From positions 1-46,187 of the forward strand of contig NZ_VCLA01000141.1 of assembly GCF_009600885.1 (NCBI RefSeq): a stretch of DNA of 46,187 nucleotides, in the 5' to 3' direction. The position numbers and the translations under genes are program-made. Source of the stretch: Streptomyces jumonjinensis (GTDB lineage: Bacteria > Actinomycetota > Actinomycetes > Streptomycetales > Streptomycetaceae). Of the stretch, positions 42,465 to 46,187 are shown in pieces (position 1 is the stretch's first letter; the number at the start of each line of letters is the position of its first letter). The notes beneath the pieces are model-generated. The model ran no database searches, had not been told where the DNA came from, and was given only the letters and a program-made list of their open reading frames with translations.

Positions 42465-43289
42465 TCAGTCCAGCGGCTGCTGGAGCTCGGTCACCCACCG
42501 GTCGCGCTCCGGCGGGCACTCCAGCGTCACCTCCCGCGCGTACCCCGTCCGCCGGCGCCCGCTCGCCTCGAACCAGCGGGCCAGCACCTGTTCCGTGGCG
42601 AGCACATCGTCCATCGCGCCCCGGTGGACGATGGTCGCCGCCCGCTCGGCGGGCGGCAGATCCACGACCGCGAAGTCGAAGGCCGATCCGGGGGTCAGCT
42701 CCACCGCGACCGTCACCCCCGCGTGGACCAGGATCGCGCCCTCGCCGTCCGGCGCGTCCTCGTAGTACGCCACACCGGGCCCCGACGGCTCGACCCCGGC
42801 CGCCGTCAGCCGCCGGAACAGCTCCTCGTACAGCGGACCGATCACCGGCCCGATGTCCTCGGGTCCGTAACTCGCCGCCACTCCCGTCAGCTCGGCCACC
42901 CGAACCGCGGGAATGTTCTTCACAATGACGTCGTCGCTGGGCATCCGCCCCTCGCTCTCGATCGAACGGAGTCTCGCCTCGACCTGGCGCAGCCGGGCCG
43001 CGGCCGAGGCCATCGCCTCCTCCAGCTCGGCCTGCCGCAGCCTGAGCATCCCGCGCAGCTCCTCCGTGCTCACCGTCCCCTCCAGGATCAGCCGCACCTG
43101 TTCCAGGGTGAAGCCGAGATCCTTGAGGGCGATGATCCGGTTGAGCCGGGAGAGCTGGGACGCCTCGTAATGGCGGTAGCCGCTGAACGGGTCGGTGCTG
43201 ACGGGGCGCAGCAGCCCGATGGCGTCGTAGTGACGCAGCATCCGTGCCGATACCCGGCCGTGCCTGGCGAATTCTCCGATGGTGAACAT
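42465..43289 (-). CDS. MerR-family regulator with GyrI-like effector-binding domain
   Basis: 274 aa. N-terminal MerR DNA-binding domain (FTIGEFARHGRVSARMLRHY, then DPFSGYRHYEASQLSRLNRI) followed by the dimerisation coiled coil (residues about 80-110), and a C-terminal GyrI/effector-binding domain with VRVAELTGVAASY, GVAYYEDAP and WFEASGRRRTGYAREVTLE. This is the BmrR/TipA-like plan that binds hydrophobic or cationic compounds and activates efflux genes. ATG at 43289. There is no adjacent transporter. A TTGACC element about 60 bp upstream with an about 19-bp spacer to a TGAAGT hexamer fits a MerR-type promoter (weak). Confidence 0.92.
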   Translation of the reverse strand: MFTIGEFARHGRVSARMLRHYDAIGLLRPVSTDPFSGYRHYEASQLSRLNRIIALKDLGFTLEQVRLILEGTVSTEELRGMLRLRQAELEEAMASAAARLRQVEARLRSIESEGRMPSDDVIVKNIPAVRVAELTGVAASYGPEDIGPVIGPLYEELFRRLTAAGVEPSGPGVAYYEDAPDGEGAILVHAGVTVAVELTPGSAFDFAVVDLPPAERAATIVHRGAMDDVLATEQVLARWFEASGRRRTGYAREVTLECPPERDRWVTELQQPLD

Positions 43290-43347
43290 GACGTTCCCTA
43301 CTTCACGGGTTCACACGGGGTCAGGGTCAAGCGGCCGGTGAAACGGC

Positions 43348-43388
43348 GATCGCCCCGGTCCGCCGTGACACGGCGGACCGGGGCGATC
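43348..43388. terminator. Long perfect inverted repeat between aceE and MerR
   Basis: 20-bp arms pair perfectly about a single central base at 43368. Placed 55 bp after the aceE stop, it is the aceE terminator. It also sits about 60-100 bp upstream of the MerR start. A copy of ccggggcgatc follows at about 43391. Confidence 0.75.
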
Positions 43389-43442
43389 ACCGGGGCGATC
43401 CCTTGAGACCCCTGAGGACCTTTAAGACCTCGGATTAAGACC

Positions 43443-46121
43443 TCAGAGGCCGTAGCGCTCCCGCGCCTCCTTCACCGAGGAGGCCGGTACCTCACCGCGC
43501 CGCGCCAGCTGCGCCAGCGCCGCGACCGTGATCGACTGCGCGTCCACGCCGAAGTGGCGGCGGGCCGCCTCCCGGGTGTCCGAGAGACCGAAGCCGTCCG
43601 TGCCCAGCGAGGACCAGTCCTGCTCGACCCACTGGCTGATCTGGTCCGGCACCTGGCGCATCCAGTCGCTGACCGCGAGCACCGGGCCCGGAGCGCCCTC
43701 CAGCGCCTTGCGGACGTACGGGATGCGCTCCTCCCCGCGCAGCAGCGCGGCGTCGGACTCCAGCGCGTCCCGGCGGAGCTCTCCCCAGGAGGTGGCGGAC
43801 CAGACATCGGCCGTGACACCCCACTCGGCGGCCAGCAGCTCCTGGGCGGCGAGCGCCCAGTGGATCGCCGTGCCGGAGGCGAGCAGCTGGATCCGCGGGG
43901 CTGCGGCGGAGGCGGGCACGCCCTCCTTGAAGCGGTACAGACCCTTGACGATGCCCTCCTCGACGCCCTCGGGCATCGCGGGCTGGGGCTTGGGCTCGTT
44001 GTAGACGGTGAGGTAGTAGAAGACGTCCTCGGCGTCGGGCCCGTACATCCGGCGCAGACCGTCCTTGACGATCACCGCGATCTCGTACGCGAACGCCGGG
44101 TCGTAGTTGAGCGACGCCGGGTTGGTGGACGCGATCAGATGCGAGTGGCCGTCCGCGTGCTGGAGGCCCTCGCCCGTCAGCGTGGTGCGGCCCGCGGTCG
44201 CGCCGACGATGAAGCCCTTGCCGAGCTGGTCGGCGAGCTGCCACATCTGGTCGCCGGTGCGCTGCCAGCCGAACATCGAGTAGAAGATGTAGAAGGGGAT
44301 CATCGTCTCGCCGTGCGTCGCGTACGACGTGGACGCGGCGATGAAGTCCGCCATGGCTCCGGCCTCGGTGATCCCCTCGTTGAGGATCTGGCCGTCCTTG
44401 GCTTCCTTGTAGTACATGAGCTGGTCGCGGTCGACCGGGTCATAGGTCTGGCCCAGCGGGGAGTAGATCCCGGCCGAGGGGAAGAGGGACTCCATACCGA
44501 AGGTACGGGCCTCGTCGGGGACGATCGGGCCACAGCGCTTGCCGGTCTCCTTGTCCCGCATCAGATCCTTGACCAGCCGGACGAAGGCCATGGTGGTGGC
44601 CATCTCCTGCTTGCCGGAGCCCTTCTCCAGGGCCTGGAAGGCACGCGCGGTGTTGGTCTCGGGGTCGGGCAGCGCGACCGCGTGCACCCGGCGGGCCGGG
44701 GCGGGGCCGCCGAGGGCCGCGCGGCGCTCCTGGAGGTAGCGGACTTCGGGGGAGTCGGCGCCGGGGTGGCCGTAGGGCACCACTCCGCCGTCGAAGGCGC
44801 TGTCGGGGATCGGGAGCCCGAGCAGGTCGCGCATGCCCTTGAACTCGTCGACCGACAGCTTCTTCATCTGGTGGTTGGCGTTCTTCGACTCGAAGCCCTT
44901 GCCGAGGGTGTAGCCCTTGACCGTCTGCGCCAGGACCACGGTCGGCGTGCCCTTGTGGGCGAGCGCCGCCCGGTAGGCCGCGTAGACCTTACGGGCCTCG
45001 TGGCCGCCGCGGGAGGTGTAGAAGCACTCGGCGATCTTCGCGTCGGTCAGCAGCTTCGCCAGCTCGGCGAGGGCGGGCTCGGCACCGAAGAAGTGCTCGC
45101 GGATGTAGCCGATGTCACGGGTGGCGTACGTCTGGAACTGGGCGTCCGGGACCTCGCGCAGCCGGCGGATCAGCGCGCCCGTGGTGTCGAGCTGGAACAG
45201 CTCGTCCCAGGCGGAGCCCCACAGGGACTTCACCACGTTCCAGCCAGCGCCGCGGAACTGGGCCTCCAGCTCCTGCACGATCTTGAAGTTCGCGCGGACC
45301 GGGCCGTCGAGGCGCTGGAGGTTGCAGTTGATGACGAAGGTCAGATTGTCGAGGCGCTCACGGGCCGCGAGGGCGAGGGCTGCCGTCGACTCGGGCTCGT
45401 CCATCTCGCCGTCGCCGAGGAAGGCCCAGACGTGCGAGTTGGCGGTGTCCTTGATCCCGCGGTTGTGCAGATAGCGGTTGAACCGCGCCTGGTAGATCGC
45501 CGAGAGCGGGCCGAGGCCCATGGAGACCGTGGGGAACTCCCACAGCCAGGGCAGCCGGCGCGGATGCGGGTACGAGGGCAGTCCGGCGCCGCCCGCCTCC
45601 TGGCGGAAGTTGTCGAGGTGGGCCTCGGTGAGGCGGCCGTCGAGGAAGGCGCGGGCGTAGATGCCGGGGGAGGCGTGGCCCTGGATGTAGAGCTGGTCGC
45701 CGCTGCCGTCGCCCTCCTTCCCGCGGAAGAAGTGGTTGAAGCCGGTCTCGTACAGCCAGGCCGCGGAGGCGAAGGTGGCGATGTGGCCGCCGACGCCGAG
45801 CTTGGAGCCGCGCGTCACCATGGCGGCGGCGTTCCAGCGGTTCCAGGCGGTGATCCGGGACTCCATCGCCTCGTCGCCGTCGAAGGCGGGCTCGGCGGGG
45901 GTGGGGATGGTGTTGACGTAGTCCGTCTCCAGCAGCCGGGGCACGGGGACTCCGGCGGCTTCGGCGTGCTGGAGGGTGCGGCGCATCAGATACGCGGCGC
46001 GGTGCGGGCCCGCGTGCTGAGCGACGGCATCGAGGGAGGCCGCCCACTCGGCGGTCTCCTCGGCGTCACGATCCGGGAGCTGGTCGAGCTCGCTCGGAAG
46101 CTTGGCTACGGGGTCGGTCAT
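43443..46121 (-). CDS. aceE: Pyruvate dehydrogenase E1 component (homodimeric)
   Basis: 892 aa, close to the E. coli E1p length (887). ATG at 46121 with GGAAGG seven bases upstream. N-terminal [17 protein letters not shown]; thiamine diphosphate motif [10 protein letters not shown] with the distal N in [29 protein letters not shown] (the transketolase-like loop); and [11 protein letters not shown]. The C-terminal part has [11 protein letters not shown] and [20 protein letters not shown]. Reaction: decarboxylates pyruvate and passes the acetyl group to lipoyl-E2. The E2 lipoyl groups depend on LipA/LipB encoded at 30.8-32.7 kb. No E2 or E3 is seen here; the upstream region is cut by the window. 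Confidence 0.98.
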   Translation of the reverse strand: MTDPVAKLPSELDQLPDRDAEETAEWAASLDAVAQHAGPHRAAYLMRRTLQHAEAAGVPVPRLLETDYVNTIPTPAEPAFDGDEAMESRITAWNRWNAAAMVTRGSKLGVGGHIATFASAAWLYETGFNHFFRGKEGDGSGDQLYIQGHASPGIYARAFLDGRLTEAHLDNFRQEAGGAGLPSYPHPRRLPWLWEFPTVSMGLGPLSAIYQARFNRYLHNRGIKDTANSHVWAFLGDGEMDEPESTAALALAARERLDNLTFVINCNLQRLDGPVRANFKIVQELEAQFRGAGWNVVKSLWGSAWDELFQLDTTGALIRRLREVPDAQFQTYATRDIGYIREHFFGAEPALAELAKLLTDAKIAECFYTSRGGHEARKVYAAYRAALAHKGTPTVVLAQTVKGYTLGKGFESKNANHQMKKLSVDEFKGMRDLLGLPIPDSAFDGGVVPYGHPGADSPEVRYLQERRAALGGPAPARRVHAVALPDPETNTARAFQALEKGSGKQEMATTMAFVRLVKDLMRDKETGKRCGPIVPDEARTFGMESLFPSAGIYSPLGQTYDPVDRDQLMYYKEAKDGQILNEGITEAGAMADFIAASTSYATHGETMIPFYIFYSMFGWQRTGDQMWQLADQLGKGFIVGATAGRTTLTGEGLQHADGHSHLIASTNPASLNYDPAFAYEIAVIVKDGLRRMYGPDAEDVFYYLTVYNEPKPQPAMPEGVEEGIVKGLYRFKEGVPASAAAPRIQLLASGTAIHWALAAQELLAAEWGVTADVWSATSWGELRRDALESDAALLRGEERIPYVRKALEGAPGPVLAVSDWMRQVPDQISQWVEQDWSSLGTDGFGLSDTREAARRHFGVDAQSITVAALAQLARRGEVPASSVKEARERYGL

Positions 46122-46187
46122 GTCGCCGCCTTCCGGACTGTCGGGGGGTGGGGGAAAGGGGGGTGCCTTGTCTGGCAGGACAGGGCG

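Overview
The window is a very GC-rich (roughly 72-73% by eye), gene-dense stretch of an actinobacterial chromosome, almost certainly from Streptomyces. The grounds are strong G/C bias at third codon positions, frequent GTG/TTG starts with GGAGG-type ribosome sites, an adenylylatable glnA and a eukaryote-like glnII close together, the lipA-lipB and homodimeric aceE genes, and several Streptomyces-type regulators. The order glnII - glnA - lipA - lipB - aceE matches what I remember of the conserved core arm of Streptomyces chromosomes. No tRNA, rRNA, CRISPR array, insertion sequence or prophage was seen.

Layout. 1-9.3 kb holds the 3' part of a giant secreted bifunctional alpha-amylase/pullulanase, a TetR regulator whose C-terminus was altered by a 35-bp duplication, and a Tat-secreted GH89 alpha-N-acetylglucosaminidase. 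9.6-14.1 kb holds a two-component system (kinase then response regulator, overlapping) divergent from an MMPL exporter. 14.2-17.9 kb holds an epimerase-like protein, a decayed SDR fragment in repeat-rich DNA, and a two-gene PepSY/His-rich membrane unit. 18-21.1 kb holds a stand-alone winged-helix regulator downstream of glnII and a divergent Gfo/Idh/MocA oxidoreductase. 21.3-25.9 kb holds a MocR-type regulator divergent from an AhpD-like protein, an ArsC-like protein, a small conserved protein, and a GNAT-MOSC pair. 25.9-30.5 kb holds a hemC paralogue, glnA, an RDD membrane protein and a DUF4191 protein preceded by a small conserved ORF. 30.7-34.4 kb holds lipB-lipA and an NsdA-like HTH/TPR regulator. 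34.4-46.2 kb holds an FAD oxidoreductase, a TIGR01777 epimerase, a GNAT, a DUF4240 protein, an SDR, an orphan LuxR regulator facing a small protein and a tiny secreted peptide, a WYL regulator, a MerR regulator and aceE.

How the genes work together. The clearest joint system is nitrogen assimilation. Both glutamine synthetase genes carry four-half-site GlnR boxes with exact 11-bp phasing and the same distance to a -10-like hexamer, and a GlnR-like DNA-binding protein is encoded next to glnII. LipB and LipA make the lipoyl cofactor used by the E2 partner of AceE, encoded 11 kb away. The most speculative but potentially new unit is at 39.4-42.4 kb: an orphan LuxR regulator with an N-terminal sensor-like region, a 104-aa soluble protein, a 54-aa secreted peptide behind an 18-bp palindrome, and a WYL regulator, which could be a peptide-signalling cassette.

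The features are read by eye from the sequence and from family knowledge. No alignments or database searches were run.
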